Positions 8,665 to 18,540 of a stretch of DNA of 64,000 nucleotides are shown in pieces. Origin of the DNA: Chiayiivirga flava. GTDB lineage: Bacteria > Pseudomonadota > Gammaproteobacteria > Xanthomonadales > Xanthomonadaceae. Position numbers and translations under genes: made by a program. The notes beneath the pieces were generated by a model, which was not told the DNA's origin, did no database searches, and was given only the letters and a program-made list of their open reading frames with translations. Within the stretch, counting starts at the first letter, position 1. Every line of letters starts with the position of its first letter. The DNA lies in assembly GCF_014202825.1 (NCBI RefSeq), contig NZ_JACHHP010000007.1, positions 1 through 64,000 on the forward strand, written 5' to 3'.

Positions 8665-9543
8665 ATGACCCCGAACCGCACCGGATGGCTGTTCGCAGCG
8701 CCCGCGCTGCTTGCGATCGGAGTGTTTTTCCTGCTGCCGGCCGCGGCGTCGTTTTTCCTGAGCCTCACCGATTTCGACCTGTACGCACTCGCCGATCTCG
8801 ACAATCTGCGTTTCGTCGCGCTCGACAACTACATCGGCCTGCTGCAGCGACCGCTGTTCTGGCAGGCGCTGGGCAACACGCTGTATTTCGTCGCCGTCGG
8901 CGTGCCGCTGTCGATCGCCGTGTCGCTGGCCGCCGCGCTGCTGCTGAATGCGGCCGCCGCGCGCGCCACGCCGTTTTTCCGCACCGCGCTGTTCGCGCCG
9001 GTGGTCACCACCATCGTCGCGGTCGCGGTGATCTGGCGGTATCTCTTCCATACGCGCTACGGCCTGATCAACCACTGGCTGGCGCAGGTCGGCATCGATC
9101 CGGTCGACTGGCTCGGCGATCCGCACTGGGCCATGCCGACCATCATCCTGTTCGCCGTGTGGAAGAACTTCGGCTACAACATGATCATCCTGCTCGCCGG
9201 CCTGCAGGCGATTCCGCGCGACCTGTACGAGGCCGCGCGTATCGACGGCGCGTCCGGCCCGCAGCAGTTCCGCCACATCACGCTGCCGTCGCTGCTGCCG
9301 ATGCTGCTGATGGTGGCGATCCTCACGATGACCGGTTACTTCCAGCTGTTCGCCGAACCCTACGTGATGACCGAAGGCGGTCCGGTGCAGAGCACGATGA
9401 GCGTGCTGTACCTGATGTTCAACGACGGGTTCCAGTGGTGGAATCTCGGCGTCGCGTCGGCGGTGGCCTTCGTGCTGTTCCTGCTGATGCTGGCGGCCAC
9501 GTTCGTGCTCGTGCGGATCGGCCGACGGAGCCAGGCGATATGA
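8665..9543 (+). CDS. ABC sugar-importer permease, MalF/UgpA type
   Basis: This 292-residue inner-membrane protein has about six membrane helices. The EAA loop that contacts the ATPase starts near residue 188 (YEAARIDGASGPQQFRHITLP). It begins 6 nt after the binding-protein gene, and its stop overlaps the next permease start as ATGA, showing translational coupling. It forms half of the membrane channel of the importer. No ATPase gene lies in this operon; the ATPase at 22027 is the best candidate partner. Confidence 0.92.
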   Translation: MTPNRTGWLFAAPALLAIGVFFLLPAAASFFLSLTDFDLYALADLDNLRFVALDNYIGLLQRPLFWQALGNTLYFVAVGVPLSIAVSLAAALLLNAAAARATPFFRTALFAPVVTTIVAVAVIWRYLFHTRYGLINHWLAQVGIDPVDWLGDPHWAMPTIILFAVWKNFGYNMIILLAGLQAIPRDLYEAARIDGASGPQQFRHITLPSLLPMLLMVAILTMTGYFQLFAEPYVMTEGGPVQSTMSVLYLMFNDGFQWWNLGVASAVAFVLFLLMLAATFVLVRIGRRSQAI

Positions 9544-10373
9544 GCGGGCCGAACGTCGGGCTGTTGCAGAAGGTGCTGGTCAACGGCGCACTGCTCGGCT
9601 TCGCGGTCGTGAGTCTGGCACCGCTGCTGTGGATGCTGTCGGTGTCGTTCATGGTGCAGGGCGAGGCCAATACCTTGCCGCCGCCACTGCTGCCGGACGC
9701 ACCGACGCTGCAGAACTACCGCGAGGTGTTCCTGCGCCTGGGCGTGGGGCGCTACATGCTCAACAGCTTCGGCGTGGCGCTGGCGGTCACCGCGCTGTCG
9801 CTCGCATTGAACACGATGGCGGGCTACGCCTTCGCGAAGCTGCGGTTTTCCGGGCGCGATCGCATTTTCCGCGGCCTGCTCGGCGCACTCGTGATCCCGG
9901 CGCAGATCGCGATGATGCCGCTGTTCCTGATGCTCAAGTGGATGGGGCTGGTGAACAGTTACGCCGGCGTGGTGATCCCGGCGATGGCGAGCGTGTTCGG
10001 CATCTTCCTCGTGCGCCAGTACGCACGCAGCCTGCCGGACGAACTGCTCGAAGCCGCGCGCATCGACGGCGCCGGCGAGCTGCGCATCTTCGTGCAGATC
10101 GTGCTGCCGCTGCTGACGCCGATCCTCGTGACGCTGGCGATGTTCACCTTCCTCGCGAGCTGGAACGATTTCATGTGGCCGCTGATCGTGCTGTCCGACA
10201 GCGAGCTGCACACGCTGCCGGTGGCGCTGTCGAACCTCTCGCGCGAACACGTGCAGGACAACGAGATGATGATGGCGGGCGCGGTGCTGACGATCCTGCC
10301 GGTGCTGCTGCTCTTTCTCGGCCTGCAGCGCTACTACCTGCAGGGATTGCTGCTCGGCAGCGTGAAGGGTTGA
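9540..10373 (+). CDS. ABC sugar-importer permease, MalG/UgpE type
   Basis: The product is 277 residues with about six membrane helices. Its EAA loop is near residue 171 (EAARIDGAGELRIFVQIVLPLL), and FLASWNDFMWPLIVLS is a typical late MalG-type segment. The start ATG overlaps the previous gene's stop by four bases, so the longer upstream reading of this frame is not used. With the preceding permease it forms the heterodimeric channel of the oligosaccharide importer. A strong inverted-repeat structure begins about 50 nt after its stop and may limit read-through into the next gene. Confidence 0.92.
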   Translation: MSGPNVGLLQKVLVNGALLGFAVVSLAPLLWMLSVSFMVQGEANTLPPPLLPDAPTLQNYREVFLRLGVGRYMLNSFGVALAVTALSLALNTMAGYAFAKLRFSGRDRIFRGLLGALVIPAQIAMMPLFLMLKWMGLVNSYAGVVIPAMASVFGIFLVRQYARSLPDELLEAARIDGAGELRIFVQIVLPLLTPILVTLAMFTFLASWNDFMWPLIVLSDSELHTLPVALSNLSREHVQDNEMMMAGAVLTILPVLLLFLGLQRYYLQGLLLGSVKG

Positions 10374-10425
10374 TCGATGCTGGATTCGAAACGCGCCTGC
10401 GTAGCCCGCTCTGCTCCTGCTCAAA

Positions 10426-10607
10426 AGCCCTTCCCCCTTGAGGGGGGAAGGGTTGGGATGGGGGTGGCTCCTGCTCGTGATTTCTCTCTTCCGGGTCCGG
10501 CGACGGTCGAGAACTTCATCTGCATGCCTGATGCAGCAAAAACGATCAGCGCAAGATCAACAGCCACCCCCATCCCAACCCTTTCCCCGTCAAGGCGGAA
10601 GGGCTTT
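10426..10607. repeat. Large inverted repeat (REP-like pair) ahead of the discoidin-domain gene
   Basis: Two arms of about 45 nt (10426-10470 and 10560-10607) are imperfect reverse complements sharing AGCCACCCCCATCCCAACCC. The left arm is itself a hairpin, CCCTTCCCCC-TTGA-GGGGGGAAGGG. Such paired C-rich/G-rich palindromes are scattered between genes in xanthomonads. The repeat happens to keep a reading frame open, which makes the downstream gene look about 86 codons longer than it should be. It may act as a transcription or RNA-processing barrier inside the operon. Confidence 0.75.
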
Positions 10608-10634
10608 GGGCCAAGGTGTGCGAGGTTGGTTGCG

Positions 10635-13600
10635 ATGGTGTCGTGGCTGCTCCTGCTGCTTGTCGGCGTTGCTGCGGAGGCGAGAACGCCGACTGCGTCA
10701 GCCCCACGCCTCCTCGACGACTTCGAATCCGCCGCACCGTGGACCGCGCTGTCGTCGAACCAGGTGTCCGCATCACTGCGCGAAACCGAGGGCGTCGCCG
10801 GCCGCGCACTGTGCCTGGACTACGACTTCAACGGTGTCTCCGGCCACGCTGCGATGCGACGCACGCTGCCGCTCGACTTCCCGGCCAACTACGCCTTCGA
10901 TTTCAAGCTACGCGGCAGCGGCCCCGCGAACCAGTTCGAGTTCAAGCTCATCGACGCCAGCGGCGACAATGTCTGGTGGGTCAACACGCCGAAGATGGTC
11001 TTCCCGTCGGACTGGAGCGACGTGCGCTACAAGGCGCGCCACATCCGGCCGGCGTGGGGGCCGCTGCTCGACAAGACATTGCGGCGCACGCAGTCGATCG
11101 AGTTCACCGTGTACGCGAACGAAGGTGGGCGCGGGTCGCTGTGCGTCGATTCGCTGCGGTTCGGCGAGCGTCCGTTGCCGCCGGACACCTGGCCGACGCC
11201 GCGCGTGACGGCCACATCCGGCGAGATGCCCGGACGCGTGCTGGCGCCCGACGCCGTTGCGCCCTGGCGCAGCGCTGCCGGCGGCGAGCAGGCGCTGACA
11301 CTCGATTTCGGGCTGCAGCGCGAGTTCGGCGGCATCGTGCTCGATTGGGCGCCCGGCGCGCACGCGACCCGCTACGCCATCGCGCTCTCCGACGATGCAC
11401 GCACATGGCGCGAGGTGCGCAGCGTCGTTGCCGCGAACGGCGGACGCGATTTCGTGCAGCTCGCCGAATCCGAAGCGCGCTACCTGCGCCTGACGCTGCA
11501 CGAAGGCGTCGACAGCCACTACGCGTTGCGCCGTCTCGATATCCGCGATCTGGCGTTCGGCGCCACGGCCAACAGCTTCTTCGAAGCCGTCGCCGCCTCC
11601 GAGGGCAAGGCGCTGTTTCCGCGCGCGTTCGGCGGCGAGCAGACGTACTGGACCGTGGTCGGCATCGACGGCGGTGCCGACAGCGGCCTGCTGTCGGAAG
11701 ACGGCACGCTCGAAGTGGCGCGCGGTGGATTCAGCGTGATGCCGTTCGTGCTCGATGCGGCCGGCTGCAACGCCGGCGACGCACGCGTCAGCAGCTGGGC
11801 GAATGTCGCAATCCGGCAGAGTCTTCCCGACGGCTACCTGCCGATGCCGCGCGTGCACTGGACGAGCACCGGCGCGGTTTCGCCGGCCGCCTGCGGCAGC
11901 ACGCGTGTCGCTGCACGGAGCGACGCGCCGCCGCCGTGGTCGCTCGACATCGAGACCTTCGCGCAGGGCAGCCGCGACACGTCGCGACTGGCCGCGCGCT
12001 ACACCGTACGCAACGACAGCGACTCGCCGCGCACGCTGACGCTCGCGCTCGCGGTGCAGCCGTTCCAGGTCAATCCGCCGGTGCAGTTCCTGACCACGCC
12101 GGGCGGCGTGAGTCCGATCCATGCGCTAGCGTGGAGCGGCGCTGCGCTGTCGGTCGACGGCCGCGAGCGCGTGCGGCCGCTCGATGCGCCGACACAGGCA
12201 TTCGTCACCGCGTTCGATGCCGGCATGGCGGCGCAACGCCTGCGCGACCCGCCGACGACCACCGCGGTCGAAGACGCGACCGGCTTCGCGTCCGGCGCGC
12301 TGCTGTATCGCATCGACCTGCCGCCGCACGGCGAACGCAGCATCACGCTCGACATCCCGCTGTCGGGCGAGCCGCCACGTGTCTCGCGCGATGCCGACTG
12401 GTTCGAAACGCAGCGCCGCGCCGTTGCCGACGGCTGGCGCAACGAGCTCGACCGCGTGCGCCTGACCGTGCCGCCGCACGCGCAGGCGCTGGCCGACACG
12501 GTGCGCACCTCGCTTGCCTACATCCTCGTCAACCGCGACGGCGATGCGATCCGTCCGGGCACGCGTTCGTACGCGCGCTCATGGATCCGCGACGGCGCGA
12601 TGACATCGGAGGCACTGCTGCGACTGGGCCGCGACGACGCCGCACGTGACTTCCTCGACTGGTATGCGCCGTACCAGTTCGACGACGGCAAGGTGCCGTG
12701 CTGCGTCGATGCGCGCGGCTCCGATCCCGTGGCCGAGAACGACAGCCACGGCGAACTCGTCTTTCTTGCCACCGAGGTGGCGCGCTACACCGGCGACACC
12801 GCGCTCGCGCAGCGCATGTGGCCGCCCGTGGACGCCGCCACGCGCTACATGGACCGCCTGCGCGCGAGCGAACGCACCGATGCCAACCGCGGCACCGAGC
12901 GTTTCGGGCTGCTGCCACCGTCGATCAGCCACGAAGGTTACTCGGCCAAACCGGCCTATTCGCACTGGGACAATTTCTGGGGTCTGATCGGATACAAGAA
13001 CGCCGTGCTGCTGGCGCAGATGCTCGAACGCGACGACGACGCGGCGCGACTGTCGCGCGAGGTGGCGGCGTTCCGCGCCGACATCCTCGCCTCGCTCGCG
13101 GCGAGTGCGAAAAAGCACGACATCGACTTCATTCCCGGTGCGGCCGACCTCGGCGATTTCGATGCCACCTCGACCACGATCGCGCTGTCGCCAGGCGGCG
13201 AGATCGAACATCTGCCGCCGCAACTGCTGCGCAACACGTTCGAACGCTACTGGCGCGAGTTCGTCGCACGCCGCGACGGCACGCGTGCGTGGAAGGACTA
13301 CACGCCGTACGAATGGCGCAACGTCTCGGCTTTTGTGCGGCTGGGCTGGCGCGAGCGCGCGCACGAGGCCATCGCGTTTTTCTTCGACGACCGCCGTCCC
13401 GCGGCATGGAACCACTGGGCCGAAGTGGTCGGGCGACTGCCGCGCGAATCTCGTTTCATCGGCGACATGCCGCACGGCTGGGTCGCGTCCGACTTCATCC
13501 GCGCCGCGCTCGACCTGTTTGCGTTCGAGCGCGACAGCGACCGCAGCCTGGTGCTTGCCGCAGGCATTCCGGCGGACTGGCTCGGCGGCGACGGCATCGG

Positions 13601-13841
13601 TATCGACGGCCTGCGCACGCCGTACGGCACGCTGTCGTACACGCTGCGTCGCGACGCCGACAGCGTGACGCTTCGCATCGGCGACGGCCTGACGCTGCCG
13701 CCTGGCGGTGTCGTCATCGCGTGGCCGCTCGCGCATCCGCCGCGTATTCCGACAGCGCTGGCCGACAAGGCGACATGGGCGGATGGCGAGCTGCGCATCG
13801 GCAGCGTGCCGGTGGAACTGACGCTCACGCTGGAGCGCTGA
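10635..13841 (+). CDS. Exported discoidin (F5/8 C)-domain protein with C-terminal (alpha/alpha)6 glycosidase-like domain
   Basis: The product is a large 1068-residue exported protein with signal [16 protein letters not shown]. An N-terminal beta-sandwich (about residues 20-160; [28 protein letters not shown]) resembles carbohydrate-binding modules. A discoidin-like domain follows (about 190-300; [29 protein letters not shown]). The C-terminal half (about 560-960) looks like a helical toroid glycosidase: [60 protein letters not shown]. The frame extends upstream through a repeat, but ATG 10635 gives a proper signal peptide. It follows the importer genes and so probably trims the same glycan outside the inner membrane. 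I cannot place it in a numbered glycoside hydrolase family; the catalytic acids are unassigned. Confidence 0.75.
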   Translation: MVSWLLLLLVGVAAEARTPTASAPRLLDDFESAAPWTALSSNQVSASLRETEGVAGRALCLDYDFNGVSGHAAMRRTLPLDFPANYAFDFKLRGSGPANQFEFKLIDASGDNVWWVNTPKMVFPSDWSDVRYKARHIRPAWGPLLDKTLRRTQSIEFTVYANEGGRGSLCVDSLRFGERPLPPDTWPTPRVTATSGEMPGRVLAPDAVAPWRSAAGGEQALTLDFGLQREFGGIVLDWAPGAHATRYAIALSDDARTWREVRSVVAANGGRDFVQLAESEARYLRLTLHEGVDSHYALRRLDIRDLAFGATANSFFEAVAASEGKALFPRAFGGEQTYWTVVGIDGGADSGLLSEDGTLEVARGGFSVMPFVLDAAGCNAGDARVSSWANVAIRQSLPDGYLPMPRVHWTSTGAVSPAACGSTRVAARSDAPPPWSLDIETFAQGSRDTSRLAARYTVRNDSDSPRTLTLALAVQPFQVNPPVQFLTTPGGVSPIHALAWSGAALSVDGRERVRPLDAPTQAFVTAFDAGMAAQRLRDPPTTTAVEDATGFASGALLYRIDLPPHGERSITLDIPLSGEPPRVSRDADWFETQRRAVADGWRNELDRVRLTVPPHAQALADTVRTSLAYILVNRDGDAIRPGTRSYARSWIRDGAMTSEALLRLGRDDAARDFLDWYAPYQFDDGKVPCCVDARGSDPVAENDSHGELVFLATEVARYTGDTALAQRMWPPVDAATRYMDRLRASERTDANRGTERFGLLPPSISHEGYSAKPAYSHWDNFWGLIGYKNAVLLAQMLERDDDAARLSREVAAFRADILASLAASAKKHDIDFIPGAADLGDFDATSTTIALSPGGEIEHLPPQLLRNTFERYWREFVARRDGTRAWKDYTPYEWRNVSAFVRLGWRERAHEAIAFFFDDRRPAAWNHWAEVVGRLPRESRFIGDMPHGWVASDFIRAALDLFAFERDSDRSLVLAAGIPADWLGGDGIGIDGLRTPYGTLSYTLRRDADSVTLRIGDGLTLPPGGVVIAWPLAHPPRIPTALADKATWADGELRIGSVPVELTLTLER

Positions 13842-13846
13842 CGGCG

Positions 13847-13993
13847 GTGGCACACAGCAAGCCGCACCTGCCGTCGAAAACGTGCGCGGCGTGCGGCCGC
13901 CCGTTTGCCTGGCGCAAGAAATGGGAAAAGGTCTGGGAGCAGGTGCGGTATTGCTCGGAGCGATGTCGGCGCATCCGTCCGGCGTCGTCCTAG
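13847..13993 (+). CDS. DUF2256 small cysteine-rich protein
   Basis: This 48-residue protein starts at GTG, 5 nt after the preceding gene. The body [20 protein letters not shown] followed by [10 protein letters not shown] has the DUF2256 pattern of two Cys pairs, probably binding one zinc ion. DUF2256 genes are commonly found beside Fe-S photolyases, and one lies about 475 nt downstream here. The molecular role is unknown; a DNA- or RNA-related zinc-ribbon function is plausible. It is short but its conserved cysteines and Lys/Arg/Trp core make it a convincing gene. Confidence 0.85.
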   Translation: MAHSKPHLPSKTCAACGRPFAWRKKWEKVWEQVRYCSERCRRIRPASS

Positions 13994-14468
13994 CCGCGTT
14001 CGAAACGCTCAACCGGTGTGGGTTGGTCGGAACGGTTCATGGAATGTATTGGTTCTCGATCCCGTCGTCCCGGTGTTCGCCCATTGCTGGTCGAGGACAA
14101 TTCGTCGGCGCATGAAGTGGCAGCTCGTGCAATGCGCTAGGGCCGGCGACGCGGGCGCACGAGTCGATTGCCGCGTAATCCCAACCTCGTCGTCCCGGCG
14201 AACGCCGGGACCCAGCGACTTTTGCCGGTGAGTGCCGCAGACACAGAGCAAATCGAGCAACGTCACTGGGTCCCGGCGTTCGCCGGGACGACGGAGTGGA
14301 GGTACGGCGTTGCTCCGGCCACTCGTGCGTTCGGCGGATGACGATTTGGTGGGGTGTGTCGATCGTGCCAGACCGGTCTTGCTGACCGGCCGGCCAGCGC
14401 ATCCGTCGCGGCAGCCCGATGCGTACGTTCCGAATCGTGGCCGCGTCGCGGCGAAGGATGACCGTCGC
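13994..14468. other. Gene-free stretch containing a palindromic repeat
   Basis: This stretch lies between the DUF2256 gene and the photolyase. Apart from the double palindrome at 14187-14292, no gene, RNA or clear promoter was recognised. Open frames across it have no family-like content. Confidence 0.6.
14187..14292. repeat. Double palindromic intergenic repeat
   Basis: Two perfectly complementary 28-nt arms (14187-14214 and 14265-14292) are separated by 50 nt. Each arm is itself a palindrome, GTCCCGGCG-AA-CGCCGGGAC. This is a REP-like intergenic element of the kind widespread in GC-rich Xanthomonadales, and it can fold either as two small hairpins or as one long one. Confidence 0.85.
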
Positions 14469-16010
14469 ATGCGCAATCTCGTCGTGGTGCTCGGCGACCA
14501 GCTCGATGGCGACTCGGCCGCGCTGGCCGGCTTCGATCCCGCGCGCGATGCGGTCTGGATGTGCGAGGCGCCGGCAGAGGCCAGGTACGCGTGGAGCCAC
14601 AAGGCGCGGATCGTGACGTTCCTGTCCGCGATGCGGCATTTCCGCGACGTGCTGCGCGCGCGCGGGTTCGATGTGTTGTACCGCGCCACCGGCGAGCACC
14701 CCCACGCCACGCTGGCCGATGCGCTGCAGGCGCAGTTGCAGGCCAGTCGGCCGCAGCGCGTGGTCGCCGTGCAGCCGGGCGAATGGCGGCTGGCGGACGA
14801 TCTGCGCCGCGTCTGTGAAGCCACCGGCACGCCGCTGGTGCAACGCGAGGACACGCATTTCCTGTGCCGCAGCGACGACTTCGCGCAGTGGATGGCGCGC
14901 CGCACGCAGCCGCGCATGGAGCACTTCTACCGCTGGATGCGGCAGCGCAGCGGCATCCTCATGCGCGACGACGCCCCCGAGGGCGGCGCGTGGAACTACG
15001 ATCACGACAACCGCGACAGCTTCGACGCGCGCGGCCCCGGCCTGCTGCCCGCACCGCGCGCATTCGCGCCCGACGCGATCACCCGCGAGGTCATCGCCCT
15101 TGTGCACGCGCGCTATGCCGATCACCCGGGCACGCTCGACGCCTTCGACTGGCCCGTCACGCGGAACGACGCGCTGCTGGCGCTGGACGATTTTGTCGTG
15201 CACCGCCTGCCGCTGTTCGGCCGTTACCAGGACGCGATGTGGGACAGCGAACCGTGGCTGTACCACGCGCGCTTATCGGCGGCGATGAACCTCAAGCTGT
15301 TGCACCCGCGCGAAGTCGTCGACGCGGCCGTGGCCGCGTATGCCGACGGCGCGGCGCCGCTCGCGGCCGTGGAAGGCTTCGTGCGGCAGATCCTGGGCTG
15401 GCGCGAATACGTGCGCGGCCTGTACTGGCACCGCATGCCGCAGTATCTCGACGACAACGCGCTCGATGCGCAGCAGCCGCTGCCCGCGTTCTACTGGACC
15501 GGCGACACCACGATGCGCTGTCTCGCGGTGACGATCGCCGACACGCTCCGGCATGGCTACGCGCACCACATCCAGCGCCTGATGGTGACGGGCCTGTTCG
15601 CATTGCTGCTCGGGGTGCGGCCGCGCGAGGTGCACGGCTGGTATCTCGCGGTGTATGTCGATGCGGTCGAGTGGGTGGAGCTGCCCAATACCATCGGCAT
15701 GAGCCAGTTCGCCGACGGCGGCGTGATGGGCAGCAAGCCCTACATCGCGAGCGGCAAGTACATCGAGCGCATGAGCAACTACTGCGACGGCTGCCGCTTC
15801 GATCCTGCCGTGGCGACCGGCGCGGACGCGTGTCCGTTCACGACGCTGTACTGGGATTTCCTCGATCGCCACCGGCGTCGTTTCGGCGCACATCCGCGGC
15901 TGAAACTGCAGGTCGCGAACCTGTTGCGCAAATCCGGAGACGAACGTGCCGCCATCGCCGAACAGGCACGCCTCATCCGCGCGTCGCTGACGCCGTCGCC
16001 GGACCGATGA
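14469..16010 (+). CDS. phrB: Iron-sulfur bacterial cryptochrome/(6-4) photolyase (PhrB type)
   Basis: This 513-residue flavoprotein is expected to repair UV (6-4) photoproducts using blue light. The N-terminal segment MRNLVVVLGDQLDGDSAAL is a Rossmann antenna domain; the C-terminal half is the helical FAD domain (GWREYVRGLYW, HHIQRLMVTGLFALL, VDAVEWVELPNTIGM). Four cysteines, in TMRCLAV, NYCDGCRFD and ADACPF, have spacings of 88, 3 and 13 residues. These are the same spacings as the [4Fe-4S] ligands known for Agrobacterium PhrB. The frame opens earlier, but ATG 14469 is the conserved N-terminus. Its 3' end overlaps the convergent DNA glycosylase gene by 38 nt. DUF2256 and the glycosylase make this a small DNA-repair neighbourhood. 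Confidence 0.93.
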   Translation: MRNLVVVLGDQLDGDSAALAGFDPARDAVWMCEAPAEARYAWSHKARIVTFLSAMRHFRDVLRARGFDVLYRATGEHPHATLADALQAQLQASRPQRVVAVQPGEWRLADDLRRVCEATGTPLVQREDTHFLCRSDDFAQWMARRTQPRMEHFYRWMRQRSGILMRDDAPEGGAWNYDHDNRDSFDARGPGLLPAPRAFAPDAITREVIALVHARYADHPGTLDAFDWPVTRNDALLALDDFVVHRLPLFGRYQDAMWDSEPWLYHARLSAAMNLKLLHPREVVDAAVAAYADGAAPLAAVEGFVRQILGWREYVRGLYWHRMPQYLDDNALDAQQPLPAFYWTGDTTMRCLAVTIADTLRHGYAHHIQRLMVTGLFALLLGVRPREVHGWYLAVYVDAVEWVELPNTIGMSQFADGGVMGSKPYIASGKYIERMSNYCDGCRFDPAVATGADACPFTTLYWDFLDRHRRRFGAHPRLKLQVANLLRKSGDERAAIAEQARLIRASLTPSPDR

Positions 16011-16515
16011 CGCGCCACGCGTCGAGCTTTGCCGCGAACGGCATGCCTGCGTGGGCCGGGCTTGTCGACGGCAGCAAGATGATCTCGATGTCGCGATCGG
16101 GCGGCAGCATCGGCGCGATGTGGCGCCGGAACAGCGCCGCCGCGCTGCCGCCGTTGAGCGCGATGCGGCCGATGTGTGGATGCCGCGCGAGGAAGCCGGC
16201 GATGTCGTTCGGCACGATGCTGGCCGGATCGATCGACGCGTCGAGACTGCCCGGCCGCACGCACTCGGCGAGCACGTCCCACAGCGCGAAGCCGCGCTCG
16301 CGCAGCAGCGCGATGCGTGCGTCGTAATCCAGATCGGGCGGCGCGTCGAGCAGCGTCAGCACGATCGGCCAGAACGCGTTGCGTGCATGGGCGTAGTAGC
16401 GCACCGCACGCAGGGAATCGCGTCCCGGCATGCTGCCGAGGATCAGCGTATGCGCATGCCGCGCCGCGATCGGAGGAAAGCTGCGCGCGACATCGCCGCG
16501 CGCGGGGTCACGCAT
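15973..16515 (-). CDS. DNA-deoxyinosine / uracil DNA glycosylase, family 6 (HDG type)
   Basis: The product is a 180-residue base-excision-repair enzyme of the uracil-DNA-glycosylase superfamily. Motif A is [11 protein letters not shown], followed by [12 protein letters not shown]. The second motif is [10 protein letters not shown], the S-P-A-H active-site loop typical of hypoxanthine/uracil glycosylases of family 6. The frame opens much further upstream inside edd, but ATG 16515 gives the family N-terminus. The start overlaps the edd stop by 8 nt, so it is translationally coupled to the sugar operon. That is odd for a repair gene, although its convergent neighbour is the photolyase. Substrate (hypoxanthine versus uracil) is inferred from the family. 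Confidence 0.85.
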   Translation of the reverse strand: MRDPARGDVARSFPPIAARHAHTLILGSMPGRDSLRAVRYYAHARNAFWPIVLTLLDAPPDLDYDARIALLRERGFALWDVLAECVRPGSLDASIDPASIVPNDIAGFLARHPHIGRIALNGGSAAALFRRHIAPMLPPDRDIEIILLPSTSPAHAGMPFAAKLDAWRVIGPATASATRG

Positions 16516-18427
16516 CTTTTTCTTCGTGCGGGGCGAGCGCGGCGGCGGCGCCGAGATCGTATTCGGGATCGCGTGGCGGTTCGTCGTCGGACGCCGGCGC
16601 CATCTGCGGCCCGCACGAAATCGAGAGGCCACCTTCCTCGGCCGTGCCGGCCACCGCGCGGCTGACCGCGAACAGGGCGCGGCCGATGTCCTGCGCCGCC
16701 GGCATCGTGTTCGGCGCCGACGGACGCGACAGCCAGTCGGCATCGTCGAGCAGCACCCGCAGTTCGCCGGTGTCGCCATCGAGCAGCAGCGGATCGCCGT
16801 CGCGCAGCTTGGCGATCACGCCGCCGCGCGCGGCTTCGGGCGTGACATGGATCGCGGCCGGTACCTTGCCCGAGGCGCCGGACAGGCGGCCGTCCGTCAC
16901 CAGCGCCACACGCCGGCCCTGGTTCTGCAGCATGCCCAGCAGCGGCGTCAGCACATGCATTTCCGGCATGCCGTTCGCGCGCGGGCCCTGGTAACGCACC
17001 ACGGCGACGAAGTCGCGCGGCAGCAGGCCGGCCTTGTGGCGGTCGCGCAGTTGCTGCGGATCGTCGACGACGACGGCCGGCGCCTGCACGCGCCGATGCT
17101 CCGGTTTCACCGCCGAGACCTTGATCAGCGCGCGCCCGAGATTGCCGGTGAGCAGGCGCAGGCCACCATGCGCTTCGAAGGCATCGCCGGCCGGGCGCAG
17201 CACGGCGCTGTCCGCGCTTTCGATCGGCGCCGGCTGCCACTGCAGCGTGCCGCTGCGCAGCCCCGGCTCTTCGGTGTAGGCGCGCAGGCCGCGCGTGCCG
17301 ACGATGGTGTCGATGTCCTCGTGCATGAAGCCGGCATCGAGCAGTTCGCGGAACACGAAGCCGATGCCGCCGGCCGCGTGGAAGCGGTTCACGTCGGCCT
17401 CGCCGTTGGGGTAGATGCGCGAGAGCAGCGGCACGGTGTGCGAGATGCGGTCGAAATCGTTCCAGTCCACGACGATGCCGGCCGCGCGCGCCACTGCCAC
17501 CCAGTGGATCGCGTGGTTGGTGGAGCCGCCCGTGGCAAGCAGCGCGACGATGGCGTTGACGATGGCGCGCTCGTCGATCAGACGGCCGATGGGGCGGTAG
17601 TCGTCCCCCAGCGCGGTGATCGCGACGGCGCGTTCCGTCGCCGCCACGGTGAGCATGTCGCGCAGTGTGGTGCCGGGGTTGATGAAGGACGTGCCCGGCA
17701 ATTGCAGGCCCATCGCTTCGAGCAGGATCTGGTTGGAGTTCGCCGTGCCGTAGAAGGTGCACGTGCCCGGGCCGTGGTAGGAGGCCGATTCGGCTTCGAG
17801 CAACTCCTCGCGTGTGGCTTCGCCGGCGGCATAGCGCTCGCGTACTTCGGACTTGGTCTTGTTCGGCAGGCCCGGCGTCATCGGCCCGGCCGGGACGAAG
17901 ATCGTCGGCAGATGCCCGAACGACAGCGCGCCGATCAGCAGCCCCGGCACGATCTTGTCGCACACGCCCAGCATCAGCGCCGCATCGAACATGTCGTGCG
18001 AGAGCGCGATGGCGGTGGACTGCGCGATCACGTCGCGCGAAAACAGCGAGAGCTCCATGCCGACGCGCCCCTGCGTCACGCCGTCGCACATCGCCGGCAC
18101 GCCGCCGGCCACCTGCGCGGTCGCGCCGGCGGCGCGCGCCGCCTCGCGCACCAGTGCCGGGTAGGTTTCGAACGGCTGGTGCGCGGAGAGCATGTCGTTG
18201 TACGCGGTGACGATGCCGATGTTGGCCGCGCTGCCGCGCTTGAGCGCGTTCTTGTCGTGCGGACCGCAGGCGGCGAAGCCGTGCGCGAGGTTGCCGCAGC
18301 TGAGCACCTGCCGGTTCGGGCCGCGGCGCCGAGAGCTTTCGATCAGCGCCAGATACGCCGCACGCGAGCGACGGCTGCGTTCGACGATGCGGTCGGTGAC
18401 GGCGGCGATGGCGGGGTGCAGGGGCAT
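16508..18427 (-). CDS. edd: Phosphogluconate dehydratase
   Basis: This is the first committed enzyme of the Entner-Doudoroff pathway, converting 6-phosphogluconate to 2-keto-3-deoxy-6-phosphogluconate. It belongs to the IlvD/Edd family, cytoplasmic, with a labile Fe-S cluster. The 639 residues carry [29 protein letters not shown] and [13 protein letters not shown] (three cluster cysteines), and [10 protein letters not shown]. It is some 30 residues longer than typical Edd, with an acidic and alanine-rich C-terminal extension. It lies 113 nt after pgl on the minus strand, in the order bgl-glk-pgl-edd. The partner aldolase (eda) and glucose-6-phosphate dehydrogenase (zwf) are not in the window. 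Confidence 0.95.
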   Translation of the reverse strand: MPLHPAIAAVTDRIVERSRRSRAAYLALIESSRRRGPNRQVLSCGNLAHGFAACGPHDKNALKRGSAANIGIVTAYNDMLSAHQPFETYPALVREAARAAGATAQVAGGVPAMCDGVTQGRVGMELSLFSRDVIAQSTAIALSHDMFDAALMLGVCDKIVPGLLIGALSFGHLPTIFVPAGPMTPGLPNKTKSEVRERYAAGEATREELLEAESASYHGPGTCTFYGTANSNQILLEAMGLQLPGTSFINPGTTLRDMLTVAATERAVAITALGDDYRPIGRLIDERAIVNAIVALLATGGSTNHAIHWVAVARAAGIVVDWNDFDRISHTVPLLSRIYPNGEADVNRFHAAGGIGFVFRELLDAGFMHEDIDTIVGTRGLRAYTEEPGLRSGTLQWQPAPIESADSAVLRPAGDAFEAHGGLRLLTGNLGRALIKVSAVKPEHRRVQAPAVVVDDPQQLRDRHKAGLLPRDFVAVVRYQGPRANGMPEMHVLTPLLGMLQNQGRRVALVTDGRLSGASGKVPAAIHVTPEAARGGVIAKLRDGDPLLLDGDTGELRVLLDDADWLSRPSAPNTMPAAQDIGRALFAVSRAVAGTAEEGGLSISCGPQMAPASDDEPPRDPEYDLGAAAALAPHEEKDA

Positions 18428-18540
18428 GGCGGCGGTTCCGTGGCGGAGGCGGGCGGCGCCGCGGCGCGCCGCGGGCGGAGTGAAGCGATCGATTCTAGGC
18501 CGCTTGCCGCGGCGAAGGAACGTGCGTCAGCGCCGAGGGC

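Noticed and set aside
13882-14115. 77-codon frame overlapping the DUF2256 gene
   Set aside because: Different frame from the clear Cys-rich protein; no recognisable features.
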